DNA of 64,000 nt, from contig JAUIJL010000032.1 of NCBI GenBank assembly GCA_030431255.1, forward strand, positions 1 to 64,000, read 5' to 3'. Below the pieces are notes generated by a model. It saw only the letters and a program-made list of their open reading frames with translations. It was not told where the DNA came from and did no database searches. The number at the start of each line of letters is the position of its first letter. The stretch's first letter is position 1. This DNA comes from Thermoanaerobaculia bacterium. Its GTDB lineage: Bacteria; Acidobacteriota; Thermoanaerobaculia; Multivoradales; J023. The translations under genes were made by a program, and so were the position numbers. Below, piece after piece: positions 8,234-16,962 of the stretch.

Positions 8234-9073
8234 CTAGATACCCATGCTGCGGCGCTTGTATCCGGCGGGGGGCTCAAAGTCGTCCGGATCGAGGGCTCGG
8301 CGAGTAGCAGAGCGCAGGACGGTCTCATCCGTCAACGATCCGTCCTCGCCGAATTCTCGGGTGACTACAGGGAATCCGTCGAGCTCCCGCATGTGCTCAA
8401 AAACTCCGCCGTCGAAGGTGTCGCCGTCTTTTTGACCGAAGTCGGGAATGGAGTCGAGCAGCTTCTCGAAAAATTCGGCCATGCCTTCGAATGCGTCCAC
8501 CGCCTCTTCGCCACCCTCAACATTGGACCAATCGGTGACCCAAAGCTCTCGCAGCTTGCGGCTCTCGCGGAAGACCTCGTATTTCACGCAGGGATAGCCG
8601 TTCTTTTCAGCTCGTTCGTTGGTCTTCCGCAGCTCTGATTTGGGCCGTGAGGGGGTGTCGGTAGTGCCTGGAGGCATGCGGTCCTTGAGCATCTTCTCCA
8701 TCATAGCTCGTTGGTCCGCCGGCACGTTCTTGAGGGCTTCTTCGACTTGAGACATCGCCGAGCTGACCTGGTCCGCCATCTGTTGGACGGCTTGCTCGTT
8801 CATCACGATGTAGGATTTTTCGCTGTGGTCGACCACCACCATTTCCCGGCGATCACCGCGGTAGATCATGTCTCCCTTGTCGTTGTGCCTGCCGGCGGCG
8901 ATTTCCATCTTGAGGTTTTTGCCCTCTACATAGCCTTCCGAGGCTTGTGTTTTCGGCGGAGATTGCTGATGATCCGTGGTTTCAATCTCGAACACCACCC
9001 CAGCCCCGGCGGGCAAGGCGATCAAGAACGTGGTGGCAAGGGCGAAGATAAAAAGGCGTTGGAAAGCTCTCAC
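8234..9073 (-). CDS. Exported DUF4412-like protein
   Basis: A 279-residue protein with a clear signal peptide (MRAFQRLFIFALATTFLIAL, cleavage near AGA). The mature part opens with VVFEIETTDHQ, then MEIAAGRHNDKGDMIYRGD and MVVVDHSEKSYIVMNE. This is the pattern of DUF4412-type exported proteins, which report on a bound small molecule or metal ion and are poorly characterised. A Met/Glu-rich helical segment (about residues 95-135) follows. The GTG start at 9073 is preceded by AAAGGAG. The gene stands alone between the metalloprotease and the sulfite reductase, read in the same direction. The function is unknown. Confidence 0.7.
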   Translation of the reverse strand: MRAFQRLFIFALATTFLIALPAGAGVVFEIETTDHQQSPPKTQASEGYVEGKNLKMEIAAGRHNDKGDMIYRGDRREMVVVDHSEKSYIVMNEQAVQQMADQVSSAMSQVEEALKNVPADQRAMMEKMLKDRMPPGTTDTPSRPKSELRKTNERAEKNGYPCVKYEVFRESRKLRELWVTDWSNVEGGEEAVDAFEGMAEFFEKLLDSIPDFGQKDGDTFDGGVFEHMRELDGFPVVTREFGEDGSLTDETVLRSATRRALDPDDFEPPAGYKRRSMGI

Positions 9074-9148
9074 GGCGGATCTCCTTTTGGCAGGCTGGTG
9101 TCACCACCGTTAGTCGGGGCACACCCGGCAGAAACTCAGCAAATAACT

Positions 9149-9180
9149 CGGGCTCGGCTTCGCGTTGAGAGCCGAGCCCG
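9149..9180 (-). terminator. Hairpin terminator candidate for the sulfate-assimilation operon
   Basis: A perfect 11-bp stem, CGGGCTCGGCT / AGCCGAGCCCG with a 10-nt loop, lies 50 bases past the sulfite reductase stop codon. On the minus strand it is followed by AGTTATTTG, a weak T-rich tract, so it may need help from Rho. Confidence 0.55.
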
Positions 9181-9230
9181 ATTGAGATTCTCAGCCGGAT
9201 CCTGCCTTGTCAAGGCATGGATCCGCTAGC

Positions 9231-11156
9231 TCAAGGCGCGGCGATGATCGGCTCCTTGGCATGCCCTGCTGATTTCTTGACCTTGATCGTTTCTTTGGAT
9301 CTTGAAGGGGAACAACGATCCGAGGGGCGGGGGTCTTCGACTTGCTCCAAGCTCTCTTGCCATCGATCTTGCCAACCGGAGGCAACCGTTGACGCCTTGT
9401 CACCCGTCAGGATCTGTCGGCCCAAGGGATTGCCCTGAATCCGTTGGTAGAAATCGCCCAGACCTTCGTCTCCGACACGACCTTGGGCCCAGGCCCGCAG
9501 CAACGGCCGAAGGCCTGCCACCAGCTCGGTGCTGTGGACCTCGGTGGCCCAGAGGTCCCCGAGACGATCACCGTGCAGGCGACCGCCGACGTAAATGTCG
9601 TATTTCTCGGGTTTGCGACCGACGAATCCGAGATCCGCAGTGTAAGGACGGGCGCAGCCGTTGGGGCAGCCGGTCATGCGCAAGCCCAGGTTCTCGTTTT
9701 CCAGCCCGAGGGCTTCCAGCTCCACCTCGAGCTCGTCCAGCAGGTAGGGCACGAAACGCTCGGATTCCGTCAGCGCCAGGCCGCAGGTGGGCAGGGCCGG
9801 GCAAGCCAAGGCGAAGCGACGCACTGGACGTGCTTTGAGGGCGTCCGCGGCGCCGAAGGCTTCAAGAATCTTCTCCACCCGGGCCAGGCCTTGCTCTTCG
9901 AGATCGGCGAGCAAAAGGTTTTGATCCGGGGTCAAGATGACGGTGGGGCTCAGGGCCTCGATCACCGAGCGCAGGGCCGTCTTGAGCCTACGACGCCCCC
10001 GGTCGATGATCCGGCCGTTTTCGATCCACAGGCCCATGAACCACCTCCCGTCGGCTTGACGATGGGCTCCCAGATGATCCCGATGGGTGAGCGGTCCGAC
10101 CTCTCTCCAAGACTGTAGCGGTCGTCCGAATTCCCGCTCCACCTCGGGGCGGAAGCGTTCAGTGCCCCAATCCTCGATCAGATATTTGATCCGAGCGTGC
10201 TTGCGGTCCGACCGATTGCCGTGATCCCGGAAAACCCTGGCGATCGCTTGCACCGCGGCGATGGCGTCCGCTCGATCGACATATCCGAGCTGGGATCCCA
10301 AGCGTGCGTAGGTGTCGGCTTTGCGGTGGGTCATGCCCAAGCCGCCTCCGACCAGGAGATTGACCCCGACTACCCGTTCATCTTCCACCACCGCCACCAA
10401 TCCCACGTCTTGGGTGTACACGTCGACGGTGTTGTCGTCCGGCAGGGCGATGGCGGTCTTAAATTTTCGCGGCAAATAGGTTTCGCCATAGAGCGGCTCG
10501 GCGTCGCCGTCTGCTGCGGGGGCGGTCTCCGACGAGCCGACCTTCTCGCCGTCGAGCCAAATCTCGTGGTAGGCACCGGTTCGGGGCTCGAGGGCCCGGC
10601 TCAGCTCTAAGGCCAATTCCTGAGCCGACTCGTAGGCCCCCGAAAGGGGAGCCGGTGGTGCCATGACGTTGCGTCCTACGTCGCCGCAGGCCGCCAAGCT
10701 GGTGACCAGCTGTTCGTTCATCCTCGCCATGGCGGACTTCAGCTCACCTTTCAGGATGCCGTGAAATTGCAGGGTCTGGCGAGTGGTGATGCGCAGAGAG
10801 CGATCGTGGGTGACGTCGTCCGCCAAGCGGTCGAGACCGAGGTAGGACTCGGCGGGTAAACGGCCGCCGGGCAATCGAGTCCGGACCATGAACGACCAAG
10901 CCTTGTCGCCGCCACTGGCTCGCAGGGCCGCCCGGGCATCTCGATCGTCCTGCTGGTAGATGCCGTGGAATTTCAACAATTGGAGGTCGTCGTGTTCGAA
11001 CGAGGCGGCGTCGCCGGCTAGGGTTTCGGCGATCGTGCCCCGCAAGCGCCGGCTCGCGGCTTTGGCGACTTCTACCTTGGTGACCTTCGCGGCTTTGGCT
11101 GGGGGCTGCTGATTAGACCGATTCCCGTTCTGTGACACTTTTTCTTTATGAGACAC
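9231..11156 (-). CDS. cysI: Ferredoxin-type sulfite reductase (siroheme, 4Fe-4S)
   Basis: A 641-residue single-chain siroheme reductase reducing sulfite to sulfide (six electrons). The four ligands of the 4Fe-4S/siroheme centre appear as CPALPTC (about residues 450-456) and CPNGC (about 496-500), each in the expected consensus. Two ferredoxin-like half domains are visible, with KFHGIYQQDDRD and TRQTLQFHGILK in the first. No flavoprotein partner (cysJ) is nearby, so ferredoxin is the likely donor. A nitrite reductase assignment is excluded mainly by the neighbours: it is the last gene of a cysH, sat-cysC, cobA cluster, and cobA supplies the siroheme precursor. The start is GTG with GAGAGGAG upstream, and it overlaps the end of cobA by 11 bases. 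Confidence 0.9.
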   Translation of the reverse strand: MSHKEKVSQNGNRSNQQPPAKAAKVTKVEVAKAASRRLRGTIAETLAGDAASFEHDDLQLLKFHGIYQQDDRDARAALRASGGDKAWSFMVRTRLPGGRLPAESYLGLDRLADDVTHDRSLRITTRQTLQFHGILKGELKSAMARMNEQLVTSLAACGDVGRNVMAPPAPLSGAYESAQELALELSRALEPRTGAYHEIWLDGEKVGSSETAPAADGDAEPLYGETYLPRKFKTAIALPDDNTVDVYTQDVGLVAVVEDERVVGVNLLVGGGLGMTHRKADTYARLGSQLGYVDRADAIAAVQAIARVFRDHGNRSDRKHARIKYLIEDWGTERFRPEVEREFGRPLQSWREVGPLTHRDHLGAHRQADGRWFMGLWIENGRIIDRGRRRLKTALRSVIEALSPTVILTPDQNLLLADLEEQGLARVEKILEAFGAADALKARPVRRFALACPALPTCGLALTESERFVPYLLDELEVELEALGLENENLGLRMTGCPNGCARPYTADLGFVGRKPEKYDIYVGGRLHGDRLGDLWATEVHSTELVAGLRPLLRAWAQGRVGDEGLGDFYQRIQGNPLGRQILTGDKASTVASGWQDRWQESLEQVEDPRPSDRCSPSRSKETIKVKKSAGHAKEPIIAAP

Positions 11157-12072
11157 GGTGGGCTCCTCTCAAGGACGTGCTTTCCATCGGCGGAGCATGA
11201 TTGGGTAGCTCTGGTGAGTACGGCGGACCGTCAGGGATCCGTGGGATGCGGCTGTCGTGGGTTTGGCCGGTCTGGGCACGACCTTCGGCCAAGCGAGATC
11301 GGAGCTCGACCACCGGACCGATCACCACTGTGGCCGGAGATTGGACCCTTTCCTCGAGAGCGGTTTCCGCCAGACGATCCAACCGGGTCGTGTGGACCCG
11401 CTCGTCGTCAAAAGTGCCGCGCTCGATGATCGCCGCTGGGGTGTCCCCGGACTTTCCATGGGCCAACAGCGCGTCCCTCAGGATCGGCAATTGGGCGACT
11501 CCCATGAGCACCACCAAGGTGTCGATCCGGGCGAGGGCTCGCCAATCCGGGGCGTCGAAACCCGCGGCCCGATGACCGGTGACCACGGCGAAGTCGGCGG
11601 CGATGCCCCGGAAGGTGAGCGGTATGGAAGCCTGGGCCGGCACGCCGACGGCGCTGGTGACCGCCGGCACCACATCCCAAGGGATGCCCGCATCCGTGAG
11701 GGCCAGCGCTTCTTCGCCGCCGCGACCGAAGACGAAAGGATCGCCTCCTTTGAGCCGGACGACCCTCTTTCCGGCGAGGGCGCGGTCGATCAGGATGCGT
11801 CCGATCTCCTCTTGGTGGGCGGCTTGGCGTCCCGGGGCTTTGCCGACATAGATGCGCTCACAATCCATGGGGGCTTCGGCCACCAGCTCGGGTGATACCA
11901 AGCGGTCGTACACCAAGGCCTCCGCTCGGCGGATGAGCTTGAGCCCGCGCACGGTGACCAGCTCGGGGTCACCGGGGCCTGCGCCCACGAGGTGGACGAT
12001 TCCCCGGGGTGGTCCGTGGCCCGGCACCGTGGAATGGAGCAGATGAAGTGGGCGGTTTGGAGGCACGCTCAT
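11146..12072 (-). CDS. cobA: Uroporphyrinogen-III C-methyltransferase (siroheme pathway)
   Basis: A 308-residue SUMT enzyme. It methylates uroporphyrinogen III twice with S-adenosylmethionine to give precorrin-2 for siroheme. Family motifs are all present: HLVGAGPGDPELVTVRG at the N-terminus, VYDRLVSPE, VVRLKGGDPFVFGRGGEE, VPAVTSAVGVPA and VVLMGVAQ. The C-terminal 45 residues are an extra Pro/Ser/His-rich tail. The ATG at 12072 lies one base after the stop codon of sat-cysC, so translation is probably coupled. There is no CysG-type dehydrogenase/ferrochelatase domain here, so later siroheme steps must be encoded elsewhere. Confidence 0.93.
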   Translation of the reverse strand: MSVPPNRPLHLLHSTVPGHGPPRGIVHLVGAGPGDPELVTVRGLKLIRRAEALVYDRLVSPELVAEAPMDCERIYVGKAPGRQAAHQEEIGRILIDRALAGKRVVRLKGGDPFVFGRGGEEALALTDAGIPWDVVPAVTSAVGVPAQASIPLTFRGIAADFAVVTGHRAAGFDAPDWRALARIDTLVVLMGVAQLPILRDALLAHGKSGDTPAAIIERGTFDDERVHTTRLDRLAETALEERVQSPATVVIGPVVELRSRLAEGRAQTGQTHDSRIPRIPDGPPYSPELPNHAPPMESTSLRGAHRVS

Positions 12073-12073
12073 G

Positions 12074-13912
12074 TCACACCGCCTCGTGCAGCAGGTCTCT
12101 TGCCGATGCTGAGCCCGCCGCGTTTGCATCCGCGGCTGATTCGGCGGTGATCTCCGCGTCGGCCACGAATCCCTGGTTTTTGAGATGGGTCACCAACAGA
12201 TCGGCATTGGCTGCGGCATCGGCTTCGGTGGTCGAGAGCACCACTTCCGGATTGAGGGGGGCCTCGTACGGATCGTCGATGCCGGTGAAGTTGCGGATCT
12301 CACCCCGGCGCGCCCGCGCGTAGAAACCTTTGACGTCCCGGGATTCGCAGACCTCGAGGGGGGTGTCGACGAAGACCTCCACGAAGCGTCCTTGCCCGAC
12401 CCGAGCCCGCACTTCGTTGCGGGCAGCTCGATAGGGGCTTACGGCCGCCACCACCACCGTGCCGCCATGGCGGACGATTTCCGCAGCCACGTAACCGATG
12501 CGACGAATATTCAGGTCGCGGTCTTCGCGGCTGAAACCCAGCCCGCGCGAGAGCAGGGTGCGCACCACGTCACCGTCGAGCAGGGTGACCTGACGTCCGG
12601 ATTCCTGCAGGCGGGCGACTAGGACCTCAGCGGTGGTGGATTTGCCGGAGCCGCTGAGGCCGGTGAACCAGATGCACACCCCTTGTTTGTGACGGGGCGG
12701 GTAGGCGTCTTCGAGAATGCGCGCCACCTCCGGACGAGTGAACCAGGACGGCAGGCGTCGCCCTCGGCCCAGGTAGTCCTCGCGCACTTGGGTGCCGGAG
12801 AGAGACAGGACCTTGCGGCCCTCCGGCACCCGTGAGGCTTCTTCGTAGCGTTGCTCGTCGGGCAGATAAACCAGCTCTTGGAAGGCCACGGGCGCCACAC
12901 CGACCTCGTCTTGGTGACCGGCGACCAGCTCCTGGGCGTCGTAGGGTCCGTAGAAGGGTTTGCCTTGGGAATCCTTGCCCGGGCTGGCGTGGTCCCGGCC
13001 GACGATCAAGTGGTTGGCACCGTAGTTTCGGCGCACCAAGGCGTGCCAGAGGGCTTCCCGGGGTCCGGCCAATCGCATGGCCAAGGGCAAGAGGGCGAGC
13101 ACCGAGCGGTCCGGGTCGTAGTAGCGGCCGGCCAAGGCTTTGTAGGTACGCACGCGGGTGAAGTGGTCGACGTCGCCGGGTTTGGTCAAGCCCACCACCG
13201 GGTGCAGCAACAAGGTGCCGCCGACCCGGTCGGCGGCGGATTTGGTCAAGGTTTCGTGGGCGCGATGCAGGGGGTTTCGGGTTTGAAAGGCGACGACGTT
13301 GGCGCGGCCCACCTGCTCCAGACGGCTGCGGGTTTCCCTCGGCTCGAGCACCAAATCCCGGAAATCGTGTCGGGGGGGCAGGTCGAGCACCTGCAAGCGG
13401 CCCGCGATGTTGATCTTGGGCCAAGCGTGCATCTCGGCCACCAGGGGATGGCGCTCGTCGGTGGTGCCGTAAACCGCGAGGGCCTCCTCTTTGAGGCTCC
13501 ACGGGTAGATCTCCTCGATCCGCAACACGGCGAGCAAGTGATTGCGGGAGTCTCTCAGGGCGACCTCCCGGTCGAAGGCGATTTCCGGCCCGGGTTCGAC
13601 GGAGAGGGTGATGGGAATGGGCCACAGAGTGCCGTCGGCGAGTCGGCTTTCGGCCAATACCCGTTGATAGTCGTCGCGACCCAAGAATGCTTTGAGCGGC
13701 GAAAAGGCACCCGTAGCCAGCAGCCACAAATCGCAAACCGCGCGGTCCGAGAGCTGGATGCTGGGCAAGTGAGCGGCTTTTTCCACGGCCTCCGGTTTTT
13801 CACCGGTGGGAATTCGAAGATCGATCAGCTCGCCACCGTAGGGGGAGATCAGGAGATCCGAGTCTGTTTGCAGGCTCGCGGGGGTGGTTTCGGGCGGGTT
13901 TTGGACAGACAT
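12074..13912 (-). CDS. Bifunctional ATP sulfurylase / APS kinase
   Basis: A 612-residue fusion. The N-terminal Sat domain (about residues 1-400) activates sulfate to APS and shows FQTRNPLHRAHE (substrate motif, about 207-218) and GRDHASPGKD. The C-terminal CysC domain (about 415-590) phosphorylates APS to PAPS and has the P-loop GLSGSGKST, DGDVVRTLLSRGLGFS and NIRRIGYVA. This fused layout is known in some bacteria such as Aquifex. The ATG at 13912 follows AAAGGAA. Stop and cobA start are one base apart. It probably belongs to one transcript with cysH, 264 bases upstream. See the finding on why an APS kinase sits beside an APS-type reductase. Confidence 0.93.
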   Translation of the reverse strand: MSVQNPPETTPASLQTDSDLLISPYGGELIDLRIPTGEKPEAVEKAAHLPSIQLSDRAVCDLWLLATGAFSPLKAFLGRDDYQRVLAESRLADGTLWPIPITLSVEPGPEIAFDREVALRDSRNHLLAVLRIEEIYPWSLKEEALAVYGTTDERHPLVAEMHAWPKINIAGRLQVLDLPPRHDFRDLVLEPRETRSRLEQVGRANVVAFQTRNPLHRAHETLTKSAADRVGGTLLLHPVVGLTKPGDVDHFTRVRTYKALAGRYYDPDRSVLALLPLAMRLAGPREALWHALVRRNYGANHLIVGRDHASPGKDSQGKPFYGPYDAQELVAGHQDEVGVAPVAFQELVYLPDEQRYEEASRVPEGRKVLSLSGTQVREDYLGRGRRLPSWFTRPEVARILEDAYPPRHKQGVCIWFTGLSGSGKSTTAEVLVARLQESGRQVTLLDGDVVRTLLSRGLGFSREDRDLNIRRIGYVAAEIVRHGGTVVVAAVSPYRAARNEVRARVGQGRFVEVFVDTPLEVCESRDVKGFYARARRGEIRNFTGIDDPYEAPLNPEVVLSTTEADAAANADLLVTHLKNQGFVADAEITAESAADANAAGSASARDLLHEAV

Positions 13913-14176
13913 ATGTTCAATTCCTTTTTAGATGACTAAGTCGGTAGATCGGTGCTTGCGAGTCGTCAACGGATCCAGAAAGGCTCTCTCGGCGGGTCGG
14001 GCGGCGCCCTGCGCGCGTCGCTACGAGCTCGCGCCTCCGCTGCGATGCCGTTTTAAGTTGTTGATGTGTAGGATCTTAGGCCGATCCGACCGTTGAATCG
14101 CTCAGACAAGCTTCGCTTTCCGTGCTCGGTGCGCCGCGCCTTCCGGATCCTCGAAAACGTTAAAAGTGGACAGAAT

Positions 14177-14998
14177 CTAGCTTGTGGAGGATTCCGGTTT
14201 AGGGGTGAGATGGATGCCGCATTCTTTGGCGCTGCCATCGGTTCTGGATTCCCACCACCAGCGCCCGGAACGAAGGTCGGCGCCTAGGGCCACCGGCCGA
14301 GTGCACGGCGCGCAACCAATGGACCGGTACCCTTTTGAGTAGAGGGGGTGACGGGGCACGTTGTGACGTCGGACGTAATCGTCCACTTGCTTCTCGGTCC
14401 AATCCGCCAAGGGTGCGAGCTTGACCAAACCTTGGTGGGGCGGGTCGTCAAAGGTGACTTTCAGCGTGTCCTTTCGGCTCTCCGCTTGATCCCGTCGTAG
14501 CCCGGTGATCCAGGCGTCGACGTTGCCGAGGACCCGCTGCAACGGCTCTACCTTGCGCACCCGGCAGCAGTCCCGTCGGTTTTTGAGGGATTCGTAGAAG
14601 AGATTGGGGCCCCGCTCGCGCACCAGCTCCTGAATCGCTTGGGGATCCGGGGAGACCACTTCCAGGTGGGCTCCGTAACGTCGACGCACGGTTTCCATGG
14701 TGTCGTAGGTTTCTTGGGGAAGCCGTCCGGTATCCAAAGTGATCACTCGGATGTCCGGGTCGATTCGCCAGGCCATATCCAACAGCACGAGGCCGGTCGA
14801 TTGGAACGAGGTCACCAGGGCGAGCCGTCGTCCCCAGCGCTCGATGGCCCAGCGCAACAGATGCTCTGGGGATCGGTTTTCAAAATGATCCGCCCAAGCG
14901 AGCGGGTCGATGATCGGTAGATCAGGTCCTTCGGGATCCGCGATCGGGCGCGAGAAAGCCTTCGCGGTCGGCGGAGCATCGAGAATTTGAGTCGGCAT
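14177..14998 (-). CDS. cysH: Assimilatory APS reductase (4Fe-4S, CysH family)
   Basis: A 273-residue enzyme reducing activated sulfate to sulfite with thioredoxin or glutaredoxin. The substrate region is ALVTSFQSTGLVLLDM and ITLDTGRLPQETYD. The iron-sulfur cysteines NRRDCC (about residue 141) and GCAPC (about 229) are both present, as is the catalytic ECGIH near the C-terminus. The CC/CxxC set marks APS reductases of the plant/Pseudomonas type, as opposed to PAPS reductases, which lack the cluster. The start at 14998 follows AGGTGAG. The gene is first in the cluster; I saw no riboswitch in the leader. Confidence 0.92.
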   Translation of the reverse strand: MPTQILDAPPTAKAFSRPIADPEGPDLPIIDPLAWADHFENRSPEHLLRWAIERWGRRLALVTSFQSTGLVLLDMAWRIDPDIRVITLDTGRLPQETYDTMETVRRRYGAHLEVVSPDPQAIQELVRERGPNLFYESLKNRRDCCRVRKVEPLQRVLGNVDAWITGLRRDQAESRKDTLKVTFDDPPHQGLVKLAPLADWTEKQVDDYVRRHNVPRHPLYSKGYRSIGCAPCTRPVALGADLRSGRWWWESRTDGSAKECGIHLTPKPESSTS

Positions 14999-15414
14999 AT
15001 CTCACCTATGCAAGCACCCCATCCGATCTGAGAATCGGGTAGCGGTAGCTCAGCTGAAGGGCTATAAATCTTTCTGAAGGCGCAATAATCCATCGGAAAG
15101 CGATAGGTATTTGCTTTCCCGGCGTGCCGATTCGCTGTGCGGCGGATCAGCGGTTACAACAGCTGGTACAGGAACAATTCCGGCTCATGGGTGCCTGCCT
15201 TTGAAGGGGGAATTGGAAAGGGCAAGGTGGGAAGCACGCATGGAAGAGGAAGGGAATTCTCGACCCGAACGATGGCGTCCTGAGCCGTGGCTCAGAAGCG
15301 TGGGCGACTCGGTCTCAAACCTCGAAGGGTTTGGGTGGGTCGCTATTAAGTCCATTCTTTTCAGCATCTTGTGAGTCCTTTGTGGGCTCGAAATTCGGTG
15401 TTGGCTTTCGGGCC
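14999..15414. other. Intergenic stretch with no supported gene
   Basis: Several short open frames cross this stretch on both strands but none has a start context, coherent composition or recognisable sequence. It holds the cysH leader at the left end. A GGTAGCTCAGCTG segment near 15039 resembles a tRNA D-arm but no other tRNA part follows. Confidence 0.5.
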
Positions 15415-15415
15415 C

Positions 15416-15457
15416 AAAAAAGGAAGGACCCGCGACGGTGAGCCGGCGCGGGTCCTT
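15416..15457 (-). terminator. Strong intrinsic terminator behind the Cys-rich peptide gene
   Basis: A perfect 11-bp stem, AAGGACCCGCG (15424-15434) with CGCGGGTCCTT (15447-15457) and a 12-nt loop. On the minus strand it is followed by CC and six T (15421-15416). This is a textbook Rho-independent terminator. It begins 34 bases past the stop codon of the small gene and closes the minus-strand gene train that starts at 20017. Confidence 0.85.
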
Positions 15458-15491
15458 GGAGAGTGCTTCGTTGTTCGGGCTATCCGAAGCT

Positions 15492-15707
15492 TTACAACAC
15501 CTCTTCCCAGGCTCGCGCGGTCTTGCTACAACAACAACACGCACAAACGGAGCCCGTACAGACGCAGCTGAAGCTGCTTGCATGGGTGCCGGTCGTGTTG
15601 AGCCGGTGCGCAACCGCGACGTTCCGAGATGAGATGGGGTCGGCTTCGAACATGTTGGGAGGATAGGTCACGATTTGGTAGCTGTCAAGCGGTTCGACAG
15701 TTTTCAT
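15492..15707 (-). CDS. Small Cys-rich peptide, possible RiPP (TOMM/thiopeptide-like) precursor
   Basis: A 71-residue open frame that I do not recognise. Residues 1-45 form a leader-like part with acidic and hydrophobic character (MKTVEPLDSYQIVTYPPN at the start). Residues 48-63 are SCVCTGSVCACCCCS, seven Cys in 15 residues including a run of four, followed by KTARAWEEVL. Dense Cys/Ser/Thr in a short C-terminal stretch behind a leader is typical of azole-forming RiPP precursors such as streptolysin S and micrococcin. Support for a real gene: a strong terminator 34 bases downstream and about two thirds of third codon positions G or C. Against: no good ribosome-binding site before the ATG at 15707 (an upstream in-frame ATG at 15782 is no better), and no modification enzyme in the window. 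Confidence 0.5.
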   Translation of the reverse strand: MKTVEPLDSYQIVTYPPNMFEADPISSRNVAVAHRLNTTGTHASSFSCVCTGSVCACCCCSKTARAWEEVL

Positions 15708-15887
15708 ACCAAAAACCGTTCTGAGCGGCCGGCGACAAGGGATGAGAGGTCGTGGTGACGACTCCTGACGATTCGGAGACATTGGTGGCCGTCAGCCCGA
15801 GCTAACGAAACGGTAGGACCTCCTACGTGGATCGCCCATACGTTCGGAATTCCGGAGCATGAGGATCGGGCTAGCCGCCTGGTTTCG

Positions 15888-16928
15888 TCAGCCTGCCGGC
15901 AGGATGCGTTTTGCCAGACGCTCGATGCGGCCCCAGGCCAGATCCGAGACTTCTTCCGGGCTGAGGTCCAGACCTTGCCTTAGATCGTCCAGCAAGCGGG
16001 GATAGCAGGCGGCATTGCCATAGCCCTCGTGGAATTCCAGGGAATGGGTTTCCGGGTCGAAGCCCGGCACGTCCCCCTCGTAGAAGAAGTCGGCGCCCAT
16101 CACCTGGGCGTCGAGCACGCCGATGTCGCGGGCATATTTGAGCTGGTTGACGAAACAATCGGCCGGATCACCGTCGAGGAAACGGGAAAGCAGGTTCAAA
16201 CCGATCACCCCTTGGCGCCGGGCGATTTCCTTGGCGGCTTCGTCGGATAAGTTGCGCGGGATGTCGACGATGCCGGCATACGGGGAATGGCTGGCGATCA
16301 CGGGCAGGTCGAGACCCTTGGAGTAGGTGTAGTCGAGCACATCGTGGGCGAGCCGCGGGCAGGCGTGGGAGAGGTCCACCGCGGGGCCTCGATCCGCCAA
16401 GAAATCCAAGAGGGCTCTGCCGTCGTCGGTCAGGCCGGTTTCGGCTTGGTTGCCGCCGCCGAAACGATTGGCGGTATTCCAGGTTAGGCTTACGTAGAGC
16501 ACGGGGCCGGTAAGCTGGACGAGGCGGTCGAAGCGATCGAGCGCGCGATCCAGGGGCTCATCCTCCTCGGCAAAGGCGGAGGCGTTTTCAATGGCCGGAA
16601 TCACGCCGACCCGCCCGTCGTCCGCGAGCAATCCATCGAGATCCCGCGCGGATTGAACGGCTTGCAGGTCTTCCGCTTGCTCGTCGATCAACCGGGCATA
16701 GATCTCCGCTTGCCTGCCGCCGATCGCCGTCCACTCCGGCGCGGTCATGACGAAGATGGCCAAGGTTTGCAGCGCCACGCCGCCTTCCCGCAGTTGCCGA
16801 AGAGAAACCCGGCAGCGGTCGTCGCGGATCGAGCGGCTCTCTCCGTGCATGGCGCCGACCACGAGATAAGCGAGCAAGTCGCAGTGTAGGTCGGCGACGG
16901 GTTGGCTCGCGCGGGAGTTGGGAGACAT
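15888..16928 (-). CDS. Membrane dipeptidase family (M19) zinc dipeptidase
   Basis: A 346-residue binuclear zinc dipeptidase of the renal dipeptidase family. The metal and substrate motifs are DLHCDLL (HxD near the N-terminus), VIPAIENAS (bridging Glu), VSLTWNTANRFGGG, DLSHAC and ASHSPY. The final motif GADFFYEGD matches the conserved Asp region. No signal peptide is visible, so it is probably cytoplasmic and hydrolyses dipeptides, possibly including D-amino-acid ones. It starts 34 bases after dusA and precedes the small Cys-rich peptide gene by 180 bases; all are read together. Whether it acts on the peptide is only a guess. Confidence 0.88.
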   Translation of the reverse strand: MSPNSRASQPVADLHCDLLAYLVVGAMHGESRSIRDDRCRVSLRQLREGGVALQTLAIFVMTAPEWTAIGGRQAEIYARLIDEQAEDLQAVQSARDLDGLLADDGRVGVIPAIENASAFAEEDEPLDRALDRFDRLVQLTGPVLYVSLTWNTANRFGGGNQAETGLTDDGRALLDFLADRGPAVDLSHACPRLAHDVLDYTYSKGLDLPVIASHSPYAGIVDIPRNLSDEAAKEIARRQGVIGLNLLSRFLDGDPADCFVNQLKYARDIGVLDAQVMGADFFYEGDVPGFDPETHSLEFHEGYGNAACYPRLLDDLRQGLDLSPEEVSDLAWGRIERLAKRILPAG

Positions 16929-16962
16929 AGGAAGACCTCAGGGGTAGGGGTTTAAGGATTCT

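Noticed and set aside
12627-13736. Long minus-strand frame of 369 codons overlapping sat-cysC
   Set aside because: It lies in another frame of a confidently assigned enzyme and reads as Arg/Pro-rich sequence, typical of GC-rich shadow frames.
15030-15110. tRNA-like D-arm GGTAGCTCAGCTG
   Set aside because: No anticodon or T-arm (GTTCGA) follows and the acceptor stem cannot be formed.
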